Positions 1 to 7,560 of a stretch of 64,000 bases of DNA are shown here, in pieces. The notes below the pieces were generated by a model, which saw only the letters and a program-made list of their open reading frames with translations, did not search any database and was not told where the DNA came from. A program made the translations under genes and the position numbers. Position 1 is the first letter of the stretch. The number at the start of each line of letters is the position of its first letter. Source of the DNA: Haloarcula sp. CBA1127 (GTDB lineage: Archaea; Halobacteriota; Halobacteria; Halobacteriales; Haloarculaceae); assembly GCF_001485575.1 (NCBI RefSeq), contig NZ_BCNB01000006.1, positions 620,001 to 684,000 on the forward strand, in the 5' to 3' direction.

Positions 1-1
1 C

Positions 2-793
2 TGGGGCCGCGGCAGCGTCGACGCGAAAGGGCCGCTGTGTGCGATGGCCGTCGCCGCCGTCCGCACCGGCGCTTCGTTCGTCGGCGTCGTCGGCGAGGAA
101 GTCGATTCGAAAGGCGCTCGATTCCTCGTCAAGGACCGCGAGTCGACACCCGGCACCGTCATTAACGGCGAACCCTCCGGCTGGGAGGGCATCACGCTGG
201 GCTATCGTGGCCTGCTGGCCGGGACCTACGTCGCCACCAGCGAGTCCGGCCACTCTTCGCGCCCGGAGAACAACGCCATTCAGGACGCTATCGACTGGTG
301 GTCGTCGGTTGACGACGAGTTCGCCACCGATGAGTGGCACCCCGTCTTCGAGCGCGTCACCTGCAAGCCGGTCGAGTTCAACGGCGGGACATCGAGCGAC
401 GGGCTGAGCGTCGAAGCGACGATGGACGTCCAGCTGCGCGTCCCGCCGGAGTACAGCACCGGCGAAATCCGCGAAATCGCCGACGGGTTTCTGGAGAACG
501 GCACGGTCAACTGGGACGACAAGGTCGAACCGGTGATGCAGAGCCCCCGAACCAGCGCCGCCCGGGCGTTCCGGGCCGCCATCCGGCAGCAGGGTGGCGA
601 GCCCACGCTGCTTCGCAAGACCGGCACCAGCGACATGAACGTCTACGCGAAGACGTGGGACTGCCCCATGGTGACATACGGGCCTGGCGATTCGGACCTC
701 GACCACGCACCGAACGAGCACCTCCCGCTCGACGAATACGACCGCTCTGTCGCGGTGCTCGAAACCGCGACCGAACGCCTGCTGGAGGACTGA
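2..793 (+). CDS. argE: N-acetyl- or LysW-ornithine/lysine deacetylase (M20 peptidase family), 5' truncated
   Basis: The reading frame is open from base 2, so the N-terminus lies outside the window. The visible part begins with the M20 metal-binding stretch RGSVDAKGPL and continues with GEEVDSKG, which holds the catalytic Glu pair of zinc-dependent aminoacyl hydrolases. The family removes the acetyl or LysW carrier group from ornithine or lysine precursors. The stop codon lies 1 nt before argF, so the two are co-transcribed and ornithine release is the probable job. Whether the carrier is acetyl or LysW (argE versus lysK) cannot be decided here, because the upstream genes are not in view. Confidence 0.85.
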   Translation, partial: WGRGSVDAKGPLCAMAVAAVRTGASFVGVVGEEVDSKGARFLVKDRESTPGTVINGEPSGWEGITLGYRGLLAGTYVATSESGHSSRPENNAIQDAIDWWSSVDDEFATDEWHPVFERVTCKPVEFNGGTSSDGLSVEATMDVQLRVPPEYSTGEIREIADGFLENGTVNWDDKVEPVMQSPRTSAARAFRAAIRQQGGEPTLLRKTGTSDMNVYAKTWDCPMVTYGPGDSDLDHAPNEHLPLDEYDRSVAVLETATERLLED

Positions 794-794
794 G

Positions 795-1691
795 ATGGAT
801 ATACTCGACGTCGACGACCTCACGACCGACGAACTGACGACCGTCCTCGACCGCGCCGCGGCCATCAAGGCCGACCACGGCGAGGGGAGTACGAGCGACC
901 TGCTCGACCAGCAGACGCTCGGCATGATATTCGAGAAGCCGTCGACGCGGACCCGAGTGTCCTTCGAGACGGGGATGACGCAACTGGGCGGCCACGCCGT
1001 CTTTCTCGGCCCCGACGACATCCATCTGGGCCATGGCGAACCGGTGAAAGACACCGCCCGTGCGCTCGGGCGCTACGTCGATTTCATCATGGCCCGCGTG
1101 TTCGACCATGCGGACGCGGAGGGACTGGCCGAGTACGCCGAAGTTCCGGTCATCAACGGCTTGACCGACGACGCCCACCCTTGCCAGACGCTCGCCGACC
1201 TGCTGACCATCCGAGAGCGGTTCGGCGACTTCGAGGACGTTTCCGTGGCGTGGGTCGGCGACGGTAACAACGTCTGCCAGTCCTTCGTCATCGGCGCGGC
1301 GATGGTCGGCCTCGACCTCACTGTCGCCACGCCCGATGGCTACGGCATCTCTGATGATGTGGCCGACCGTGCCGCCGGCTTCGGTAACGCGCCTGAGACG
1401 ACCCATGACCCAGAGGCCGCCGTGGCTGGCGCGGACGTGGTGTACTCCGATGTGTGGGTCAGCATGGGACAGGAGGACCAGCGCGGCCAGAAACTCGAAG
1501 ACTTCGAGGGGTTCCAGATCACGACGGACCTGCTCGGGGACCGGCCGTTCATGCACTGCCTGCCCGCCCACCGCGGCGAGGAGGTCACCGACGACGCCAT
1601 CGAGTCGGACAACGCTGTCGTCTGGGACCAGGCGGAGAACCGCCTACACGCTCAGAAGGGGCTGCTCGCGTGGTTAGCTGAGCAGGCGTAG
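795..1691 (+). CDS. argF: ornithine carbamoyltransferase
   Basis: Converts ornithine plus carbamoyl phosphate to citrulline in arginine synthesis, in the cytoplasm. The 298-residue product is near the usual family length. The carbamoyl-phosphate loop STRTR is at about residue 50, HPCQTLADL at about 130, and the ornithine-binding HCLPAHRGEE near 255. It starts 1 nt after the argE stop, indicating an operon. The last ~65 nt of the gene plus the downstream terminator-like stretch are repeated 164 bp further on, so the gene's end has been involved in a tandem duplication. The gene itself is intact. Confidence 0.96.
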   Translation: MDILDVDDLTTDELTTVLDRAAAIKADHGEGSTSDLLDQQTLGMIFEKPSTRTRVSFETGMTQLGGHAVFLGPDDIHLGHGEPVKDTARALGRYVDFIMARVFDHADAEGLAEYAEVPVINGLTDDAHPCQTLADLLTIRERFGDFEDVSVAWVGDGNNVCQSFVIGAAMVGLDLTVATPDGYGISDDVADRAAGFGNAPETTHDPEAAVAGADVVYSDVWVSMGQEDQRGQKLEDFEGFQITTDLLGDRPFMHCLPAHRGEEVTDDAIESDNAVVWDQAENRLHAQKGLLAWLAEQA

Positions 1692-1747
1692 ATCGTCCCG
1701 AGCGAAGCGAGGGACGGCTTTTTCCCCACGTTTTTGCGCGAGTGGTC
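1625..1747 (+). repeat. tandem repeat unit 1: argF 3' end plus downstream flank
   Basis: These 123 bp cover the last codons of argF, its TAG stop, a short hairpin, the box GGCTTTTTCCCCACGTTTTT and a few bases more. They recur at 1789-1911 with an exact 164-bp offset and four mismatches counted by eye. This unit is the functional argF end because it is continuous with the gene. Confidence 0.9.
1694..1735 (+). terminator. putative argF terminator (hairpin with two T5 runs)
   Basis: CGTCCC at 1694-1699 can pair with GGGACG at 1711-1716, and runs of five T follow at 1719-1723 and 1731-1735. Archaeal termination mainly needs T-rich tracts, so this suits the end of the argE-argF transcript. The same arrangement is copied in repeat unit 2 at 1858-1899. 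Confidence 0.5.
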
Positions 1748-1788
1748 GTGAACGCAGTGAACGACCCGACGCGGAAAAAGTGGCTGCC

Positions 1789-1911
1789 GGACCAGGCGGA
1801 GAACCGCCGACACGCTCAGAAGGGGCTGCTCGTGTGGTTAGCTGAGCAGGCGTAGATCGTCCCGAGCGGAGCGAGGGACGGCTTTTTCCCCACGTTTTTG
1901 CGCGAATGGTC
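1789..1911 (+). repeat. tandem repeat unit 2: orphan copy of the argF 3' end
   Basis: Near-identical copy of 1625-1747, including the argF terminal codons and stop, but joined on its left to a non-argF spacer (1748-1788). The spacer ends in ACCCGACG-CG-GAAAAAG-TGGCTGCCG, a box that recurs before the duplicated ileS end at 34220-34246. No start codon or upstream coding part accompanies this copy, so it is a dead gene fragment. Confidence 0.9.
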
Positions 1912-2140
1912 CCGTAGCGAGACTGAGGTGTAACTCTTCGTGCTAGCTTTTCTGCTAGGTCCCGCAGCGAACGATGCGTGCTAGGAAACCTGATAAAAAG
2001 CGGCTGCCGCGGCAGGCGAATATCAGGGTGCACGAGGAAAAGCTGCTACCCTGATTGGCGACCGTACCGTCCTGCTGTGACTGCTTTCCCATAACAAAAA
2101 TCCCGTTGTGGTTCTGCTTGGAACTGTTTCCCGCTGTCTG
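1912..2140. other. spacer between the argF duplication and the PRTase-HAD genes
   Basis: No coding frame is convincing. The stretch contains a partial further copy of the right-hand box (AAAAAGCGGCTGCCG, 1995-2009), so it looks like the end of a second tandem unit that has degenerated. Base composition falls from here into the PRTase-HAD genes. Confidence 0.5.
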
Positions 2141-3115
2141 CTACAAAAAGTTTGAGAGTACTCGTTTGGAAAATTCGACCGGGTTCGATCTGAATCTGTT
2201 GGCGTAGTAGAGGGGGTCTGACTGCGCGGTTGCTATTGAGGTACGGGCACCTCTGGCCACTCGGCTCAAATAGCCTTGCCGAAGCATTACGTTCCGCTCT
2301 TTGCTGTACACTGGCTTACTCGTCTTCCGAGCGATTGTCAGCGCCTGCACGTATGAGTCCGCAATGAACAGCCTTGCATCACTTGAGTGATACACGCTAG
2401 CTTTGTATTCTCCGCGGTTTCCCGCAGCGATATGGCTATTCCTGTCGGGGTGGCCCATCATGATGAGGTCGCCGTACTCAATTCCATGTGCATCAAGCCA
2501 GGTTTCGGTTTCCTCGCGGTACTGTTCTGGCTGGGAGGTCACAATCCATCCGATCTTTACCGACGGCACAGACTTTGGTTCGGCTGTCCTGAGGACCGCT
2601 TGATAGTTCGGTTCGTCGTCGTTGTCCAGCGACGCTGATGGCTCACAGAGTATGCTTAGATCGACACAGGATTCGGCGAGATACCCGTGATGCATCATGT
2701 TCCACTCGAAGACGCGTGGTGTGGTGAGTACTTCGGCGTAGGTGTCGACGAAATGTTCGGAACCAAGATCGACGTATACCGCGCCGTAGTACGTCTCAGC
2801 CGAGATGTCAAGCGACTCAACAGTCTCTTGGATCTCAGTCATCGTGCCCCCGCTGGCGACTGTGTCATCAACAACCAGTATTTTCGAGAAGTTTGCGACA
2901 TTGAACTCACGGACGTTATCGTCCCTCGCTGGGAGAAGCCGCCCTTCTTTGAGTCCCTCAACGTCGGTCATTGGTACGTTGAGATAGAGCGACAACAGAT
3001 TCGAGACGAGCATCCCACTTCTCGGGACCCCGACGATCAGGTCCAGATCACTTGGTAAGTCGACAACCCATTCACGTGTATCGGAACTGAGATGACCGAA
3101 GCTTCTGTAGTTCAT
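2141..3115 (-). CDS. PRTase-HAD fusion protein, paralog A (HAD motif I altered)
   Basis: Product is 324 residues. The N-terminal half is a type I phosphoribosyltransferase fold: IVGVPRSG near 27-34, then the PRPP-binding VVDDTVASGG at 81-90. The C-terminal half matches the HAD-like part of its neighbour at 3387-4364, but motif I reads DLS-ILC instead of DLDGILC, so the second Asp of DxD is missing. Later HAD-like segments remain (IVTS, then a conserved LFIADS region). GC is visibly lower than in surrounding core genes, suggesting transfer or relaxed selection. It lies 271 bp downstream of paralog B on the same strand. Substrate unknown; a base- or sugar-phosphate-related role is possible, and the phosphatase half may be inactive here. 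Confidence 0.75.
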   Translation of the reverse strand: MNYRSFGHLSSDTREWVVDLPSDLDLIVGVPRSGMLVSNLLSLYLNVPMTDVEGLKEGRLLPARDDNVREFNVANFSKILVVDDTVASGGTMTEIQETVESLDISAETYYGAVYVDLGSEHFVDTYAEVLTTPRVFEWNMMHHGYLAESCVDLSILCEPSASLDNDDEPNYQAVLRTAEPKSVPSVKIGWIVTSQPEQYREETETWLDAHGIEYGDLIMMGHPDRNSHIAAGNRGEYKASVYHSSDARLFIADSYVQALTIARKTSKPVYSKERNVMLRQGYLSRVARGARTSIATAQSDPLYYANRFRSNPVEFSKRVLSNFL

Positions 3116-3386
3116 TGTCTTACACCGTGGCGACCAGCAGGCCCCTCACCACAATTCATCCTCTTGAAAGGCCTTAATATACTTGTCAATAGAGAAATGT
3201 CTACTCTCCGGTAATAAAAAATTCGGTTAGTTGAAACTTCCTGTTTTAACCATATACTCCTACCTTCTGGTAAAACAGCATCAAGCCCCCTTAATCCGCC
3301 CCTGTGAGTCGAAATGAGCGTTCTTGCTTTGTCCGTCCGAAGCGATGTGTTTATGATCTATTTAGGATACTCTCGCGCCCAGATCG

Positions 3387-4364
3387 TCACAGAAACACCG
3401 ACGAGGCCCGCTTGACGAAGTCCACTGGGTCTGACCTGAGCTGATCGACGTACCTGAGCGGGTCGGATTTGACGGCCTCGATGGACATCCGGCCGTTTCT
3501 GGCGACGCGGGTCAGATACCCCTGCTGGAGCATTCGGTTTTGCTCCTTGCTGTAGACGGGTTTGTTGGTCTGCATAGCGATTGTTCGGGCCTGGGAGTGT
3601 GAGCTTTCGATGAACAGCTTGGCGTCCGAAGACCCGTACACCTCGGCCTTGTACTCGCCGTGGTTGCCCGCGGCGACCCGTGTGGCCTTGTCCGGGTACT
3701 GCATCATCACCAGTTCGTCGTACTCGATTCCGTGCTCGTCGAGCCAGGCGGCGGTCTCGCTGCGATACTTCTCCAGTCGGCAGGTGACGATCTGCCCGAT
3801 TTTCACCGAGGGGACACAGATCGGATCGACAGTGGAAATAAACTCCCGGTATTTCGGCCCGTCGTCGTTCTCTTCGGGCGTCGGGTCACGACAGAGGATA
3901 CCGTCAAGGTCGACACAGGAGTCCACGAGGAAGTCGTGGTGCATCATGTTCCACTCGAATACTCTCGGGAACGGCAGGGTCTGGGCGTACGTATCGACGA
4001 ACCGCTCGGAGCCCTCGTCAACGTACACAGCGCCGTAGTACACGTCCGCGGACAGATCCAGGCCGTCGATCGTCGACTGCGCGGCGGTCATTTCGCTGCC
4101 GGTGTAGACGGTGTCGTCGACGACGAGTATCGTCGAGAACTCCGAGAGGTCGAACTTACCGTCGTACCGTTCCCCCGTCTGTAGGAGCCTGCCCTCCCGC
4201 AACCCGTCGATATCTGTCAGCGGGAGATTGAGATGCAGCGAAAGTAAGTTCGACACTAGCATCCCGCTTCTCGGTATTCCGACGATCAGATCCAGGTCGT
4301 CTGGTAGATCGACGATCCACTCCTGCGTGTCAGCACTGAGATGGTCGAAACTCCTGTAATTCAT
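3387..4364 (-). CDS. PRTase-HAD fusion protein, paralog B
   Basis: 325 residues, collinear with paralog A. PRTase part: IVGIPRSG near 27-34 and PRPP loop VVDDTVYTGS at 81-90. HAD-like part: motif I DLDGILCRD (Asp152, Asp154), motif II Thr in IVTCR near 194, and a C-terminal LFIESS segment in the place of motif IV. PRTases transfer a base to or from PRPP, and HAD enzymes hydrolyse phosphate, so the fusion could make and then dephosphorylate a nucleotide or sugar phosphate. That is inference. The two genes are tandem and alone, with no known pathway gene beside them, and follow the argF 3'-end duplication. Confidence 0.78.
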   Translation of the reverse strand: MNYRSFDHLSADTQEWIVDLPDDLDLIVGIPRSGMLVSNLLSLHLNLPLTDIDGLREGRLLQTGERYDGKFDLSEFSTILVVDDTVYTGSEMTAAQSTIDGLDLSADVYYGAVYVDEGSERFVDTYAQTLPFPRVFEWNMMHHDFLVDSCVDLDGILCRDPTPEENDDGPKYREFISTVDPICVPSVKIGQIVTCRLEKYRSETAAWLDEHGIEYDELVMMQYPDKATRVAAGNHGEYKAEVYGSSDAKLFIESSHSQARTIAMQTNKPVYSKEQNRMLQQGYLTRVARNGRMSIEAVKSDPLRYVDQLRSDPVDFVKRASSVFL

Positions 4365-4805
4365 TGGTTTCTGGGATCGGGAAGTATTAGCATCCTCATC
4401 GTAGCTCGGACACTACGAGGAGAAATGCGCTTACTTCTTTTTAAAGTGACATTAGCCAGCGAGTCTTAATGCTTTTGATATGTACTCCGAGGCGACATTC
4501 TCATGACGCTAAAGGTGATCTGTGGAAGCTCTGGTTCGTCTTAGGATAATCTCCACCCGAAGCAGCACCTTTTTCGATGGGTTTGACATTATCTCACACA
4601 GTGCTATTTGCTGCGGGAATCCTGCTAGCTGCTCTCTAGCTGAACCAGTAACCGGCCCTATATATTTGATAACTGTTAACAGGGGTATGTTTCCTGAGCC
4701 GCTGCCGACAGCTCGGAACCGGATGAAATCGGACAGAACCGACGCCGTAGGGGTGAGGTTGAGGTAACGGCCCAGTTTATCCGGGTCGGAAGTATACAGG
4801 TGGGT
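4365..4805. other. AT-richer intergenic region
   Basis: Divergent promoter space between paralog B (minus strand) and the HTH regulator (plus strand). It includes CTATATATTTGATA at about 4657 and other AT-rich stretches. I see no supported gene; an antisense frame over 4509-4907 runs into the HTH gene and has no recognisable motif. Confidence 0.4.
4776..4780 (+). promoter_or_regulatory. TATA-like box for the HTH regulator
   Basis: TTTAT lies about 26-30 nt before the ATG at 4806, the spacing expected for a leaderless haloarchaeal transcript. This favours ATG 4806 over the upstream in-frame GTG at 4800. Confidence 0.4.
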
Positions 4806-5195
4806 ATGTCTGTCAACCCCTCTCCGGACCAGTTCCACGAGCTGATGGTCGACGACGAACCAAACCTCTCGGATGTGATGGCCTGTGTGTTCGGCGTTCA
4901 GGAACACGAGGTACGGACGTATCAGACATTGCTTGAGACACCAGCCAGTACTGTCGAGGAACTCGCTGACGAACTCGGCCGGGACCGCTCGAACGTCAAC
5001 CGGTCGCTGTCGACGCTTCGCGAGAAGGGGCTTGCGACGCGGAAACGGCGGTTACTCGACGGTGGCGGCCACGTGTACCAGTACACCGCGACACCGCTGT
5101 CGGAGGCACGCGAACTGATGCACGAGACCCTCGACGAGTGGACTGCCGCAGTGCATCACCGTATCGACGAATTCGACGCTAGCCCCAACGAGTGA
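4806..5195 (+). CDS. winged-HTH transcriptional regulator (TrmB/MarR-like)
   Basis: 129 residues from ATG 4806. A helix-turn-helix lies in the middle: VEELADELGRDRSNVNRSLSTL, followed by a wing containing KRRLLDGGGHVYQY. This resembles TrmB/MarR-type archaeal regulators. The C-terminal helix (ARELMHETLDEW) could dimerise. No ligand-binding domain is present. It stands alone, 77 bp ahead of thrC on the same strand; the target genes are unknown, though the neighbouring PRTase-HAD genes or thrC are candidates by position only. Confidence 0.8.
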   Translation: MSVNPSPDQFHELMVDDEPNLSDVMACVFGVQEHEVRTYQTLLETPASTVEELADELGRDRSNVNRSLSTLREKGLATRKRRLLDGGGHVYQYTATPLSEARELMHETLDEWTAAVHHRIDEFDASPNE

Positions 5196-5272
5196 TAGCT
5201 GCCACACCGTGAGCGCCGGCAGTATAGCCGACAACCGTCCGACTTTTGCCCACTGGGAGCATGGTCCCGACA

Positions 5273-6652
5273 ATGGCTGACCTGCAACTCACCGACGACG
5301 TGCCGCCGGCTGCCGATGACGGCGTCTGGCTGGCCTGCATCGAGTGTGGTGAGACGTTTGCTCCCTTCGACGAGATTCGCTACACCTGCGACCACTGCGA
5401 CGGCCTGCTTGAGGTCCGCTACGACGACCTGCCGACCTTCGACGAGTTCGAGGGGTCGGGCGTCTGGCGGTACAATGCCGCCCTGCCCTTCGAGGAGGGC
5501 GTCACGCTCCCCGAGGGTGACACGCCGCTACACGAGATGCCTCGCCTGAAAGACGACATCGGTGTCGACGCGCTCCGCGTGAAACACGAGGGGATGAACC
5601 CCACCGGCTCGTTCAAGGACCGCGGCATGACCGTCGGTGTCCGGGTCGCTCAGGAAGTCGGCGTCGACCGACTGGCCTGTGCCTCGACGGGCAACACGTC
5701 CGCGGCGCTTGCAGCCTACGGCGCTCGCGGCGGAATGGAGACGCTCGTTCTCCTGCCCGCCGGGAAGGTCGCGGCTGGCAAAATCGCACAGGCAAGCCTC
5801 CACCGGGCCCGGATTCTGGAGGTTGACGGCAACTTCGACCAGTGTCTCGACATCGTGCAGGACCTCGCCGCCCGCGGCGAGGCCTACCTGCTGAACTCGC
5901 TGAACCCTTTCCGTCTGGAGGGCCAGAAGACTATCGGGCTGGAGATCATGGAGGAGTTCTACGCCGACAACGGCGAGTATCCGGACCGCATCGTCCTGCC
6001 GGTCGGCAACGCTGGCAACACCGCGGCGCTGTACAAGTGCTTCCGCGAACTCGTCAAGGCCGGCGCGATAACCGAGGAGCAGGTGCCCAAACTCACCGGT
6101 GTGCAGGCCGAGGGGGCCGCCCCGATGGTCGAAGCCATCGAGAACGGATACGAGGACACCCGCCGCTGGGAGGAGGTCGAGACCCGCGCGACCGCCATCC
6201 GCATCGGCAATCCGGTCAACGCGCCGAAGGCGCTGCCGGGCATCCGGGAGACCGGCGGCACCGCCGTTGCCGTCTCGGACGAGGAAATCACCGAGGCACA
6301 GCGCGACGTCGCCGGGGAAGGCGTCGGCGTCGAACCGGCATCCGCCGCCTCCGTCGCCGGCCTCCGGAAACTCCGGCGCGAAGGCGAAATCGATAGCGAC
6401 GAGTCGGTCGTCTGCCTGACCACGGGCCACCTGCTCAAAGACCCCGAAGCAGCCGCTGAGGCCGGGAACGAACCGGAGCCGGTCGCAAACAGCACCGAGG
6501 CCGTGCTGGACCTCATCGAGGAGCCATCGTCGGTCGCTCAGACGGTTCGGCGACAGGTATCGAAGGCCGCCGACGCGCCGCTGGTCCCGGCGCTGGTCGC
6601 CAGCGGTCTCGGTGTCGCGTATCTCTACCGCAAACTCCGCTCGAAGGAGTAA
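5273..6652 (+). CDS. thrC: threonine synthase
   Basis: PLP enzyme that converts O-phosphohomoserine to threonine. The N-terminal zinc-ribbon-like CIEC...CDHC precedes the PLP-lysine motif NPTGSFKDRGM, and the GNTSAALAAYGAR and GNAGN glycine loops follow. From ATG 5273 the product has 459 residues; ATG 5261 and TTG 5246 are also in frame, but MADLQL is the simplest start. The last ~45 residues form an unusual tail ending in a hydrophobic stretch (LVPALVASGLGVAYLYRKL) that is not part of the catalytic fold and might touch the membrane. Aspartate kinase of the same pathway lies 2.5 kb downstream. Confidence 0.95.
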   Translation: MADLQLTDDVPPAADDGVWLACIECGETFAPFDEIRYTCDHCDGLLEVRYDDLPTFDEFEGSGVWRYNAALPFEEGVTLPEGDTPLHEMPRLKDDIGVDALRVKHEGMNPTGSFKDRGMTVGVRVAQEVGVDRLACASTGNTSAALAAYGARGGMETLVLLPAGKVAAGKIAQASLHRARILEVDGNFDQCLDIVQDLAARGEAYLLNSLNPFRLEGQKTIGLEIMEEFYADNGEYPDRIVLPVGNAGNTAALYKCFRELVKAGAITEEQVPKLTGVQAEGAAPMVEAIENGYEDTRRWEEVETRATAIRIGNPVNAPKALPGIRETGGTAVAVSDEEITEAQRDVAGEGVGVEPASAASVAGLRKLRREGEIDSDESVVCLTTGHLLKDPEAAAEAGNEPEPVANSTEAVLDLIEEPSSVAQTVRRQVSKAADAPLVPALVASGLGVAYLYRKLRSKE

Positions 6653-6787
6653 CGGTAGCGAACGGGCCGCCAACAGCGAGGCCCTGTCCGACTTTCTGGT
6701 CGAAAATGGACTGCGCTGGTTCTTTGCTCAGTATTTTCCGTCTTCTACCCAGTAGAAATATCCATCTCCCCCGGGAACAGCTAACCA

Positions 6788-6889
6788 ATGGACGCACAGA
6801 CGCGGGGCGCGTCGGGAGTGCCGTGCCGGAACACTGCTGTCGAGACGCCGCTTGCGTTGCGGATGCCACCAGCGCGGGTGGTGCTGTGA
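6788..6889 (+). CDS. possible 33-residue leader peptide before the DUF4166 gene
   Basis: ATG 6788 opens a 33-codon frame whose stop TGA overlaps the GTG start of the next gene (GTGA at 6886-6889). An AT-rich box (AGAAATATCC, about 6745) lies about 40 nt upstream. The overlap suits translational coupling, or a degraded N-terminal piece of the next gene in another frame. The peptide has no recognisable domain. Confidence 0.25.
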   Translation: MDAQTRGASGVPCRNTAVETPLALRMPPARVVL

Positions 6890-7560
6890 CGGGCGTCTAC
6901 GAGCGGGCGCTGGGTGAGGCCGCGGCTGACCTCCATCCGAAGGTCCGCGACCGGTACAGCCTCGCTCCGGACGACGGGACGGTCTGTGTCGGCCGTGGCG
7001 AGATGGATATTACCCGTGGAACGCTGGTCCTGCCGGCGCTGTACGCGATGACGACCCAGAATATGCTGTTCCCCGAAGCCGGCGAGGACGTGCCGTTCTC
7101 GGTGACGACGGTGGCCTACACGACGGACGGCGGGCACGAGGCGATGACGACCCGCCGCGCGTTCGACTTCGGCGACACCACCCGTCTGTTCGATTCGCTG
7201 ACCGTCTGGGACGCCGAGGCCGAGCGATTGCTCGATTTTCTGGGGACACACGGCCGGGTCGCCAGCGAACTCCACCCACGGGTCGAGGACGGCGCGCTCG
7301 TCGTCGCCGGCGGCCGACAGTGGGCTCGGCTCGGGGACCGCTATGTGCCCTTGCCGGGGCCGCTGGCCGCCGACGTTGAGGTGCGTGACCGCTACGACGT
7401 AGACGACGAACGCTACCACGTCACTGCCACCGTCGAGAACGACCTCGTGGGCCACATGCTCGGCTACCGCGGGACGTTCACGCAGGACCAGACTGCCAGC
7501 GACGGGACGCCTGATGACCTTCGAATCGTCCGCGGACTCGACCGACTCCCCCCGCGATGA
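6886..7560 (+). CDS. DUF4166 domain protein
   Basis: 224 residues from GTG 6886 (MTGVYERALGEAAADLHPKV), the position where similarity to the family's usual start (VYERALG...LHPRVRDRY) begins. The frame extends further upstream but loses sense there. The conserved DUF4166 pattern of short beta-rich segments runs to the end (GHMLGYRGTF near the C-terminus). No catalytic motif is known to me. The stop overlaps the start of the next gene (ATGA), and DUF4166 is known to accompany or be fused to YndJ-like membrane proteins, which fits this pair. Confidence 0.7.
   Translation: MTGVYERALGEAAADLHPKVRDRYSLAPDDGTVCVGRGEMDITRGTLVLPALYAMTTQNMLFPEAGEDVPFSVTTVAYTTDGGHEAMTTRRAFDFGDTTRLFDSLTVWDAEAERLLDFLGTHGRVASELHPRVEDGALVVAGGRQWARLGDRYVPLPGPLAADVEVRDRYDVDDERYHVTATVENDLVGHMLGYRGTFTQDQTASDGTPDDLRIVRGLDRLPPR

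Noticed and set aside
4509-4907. 132-codon frame on the minus strand upstream of the HTH regulator
   Set aside because: It overlaps the 5' part of the HTH gene, has atypical composition and no motif; the HTH gene has a promoter box and a recognisable domain.
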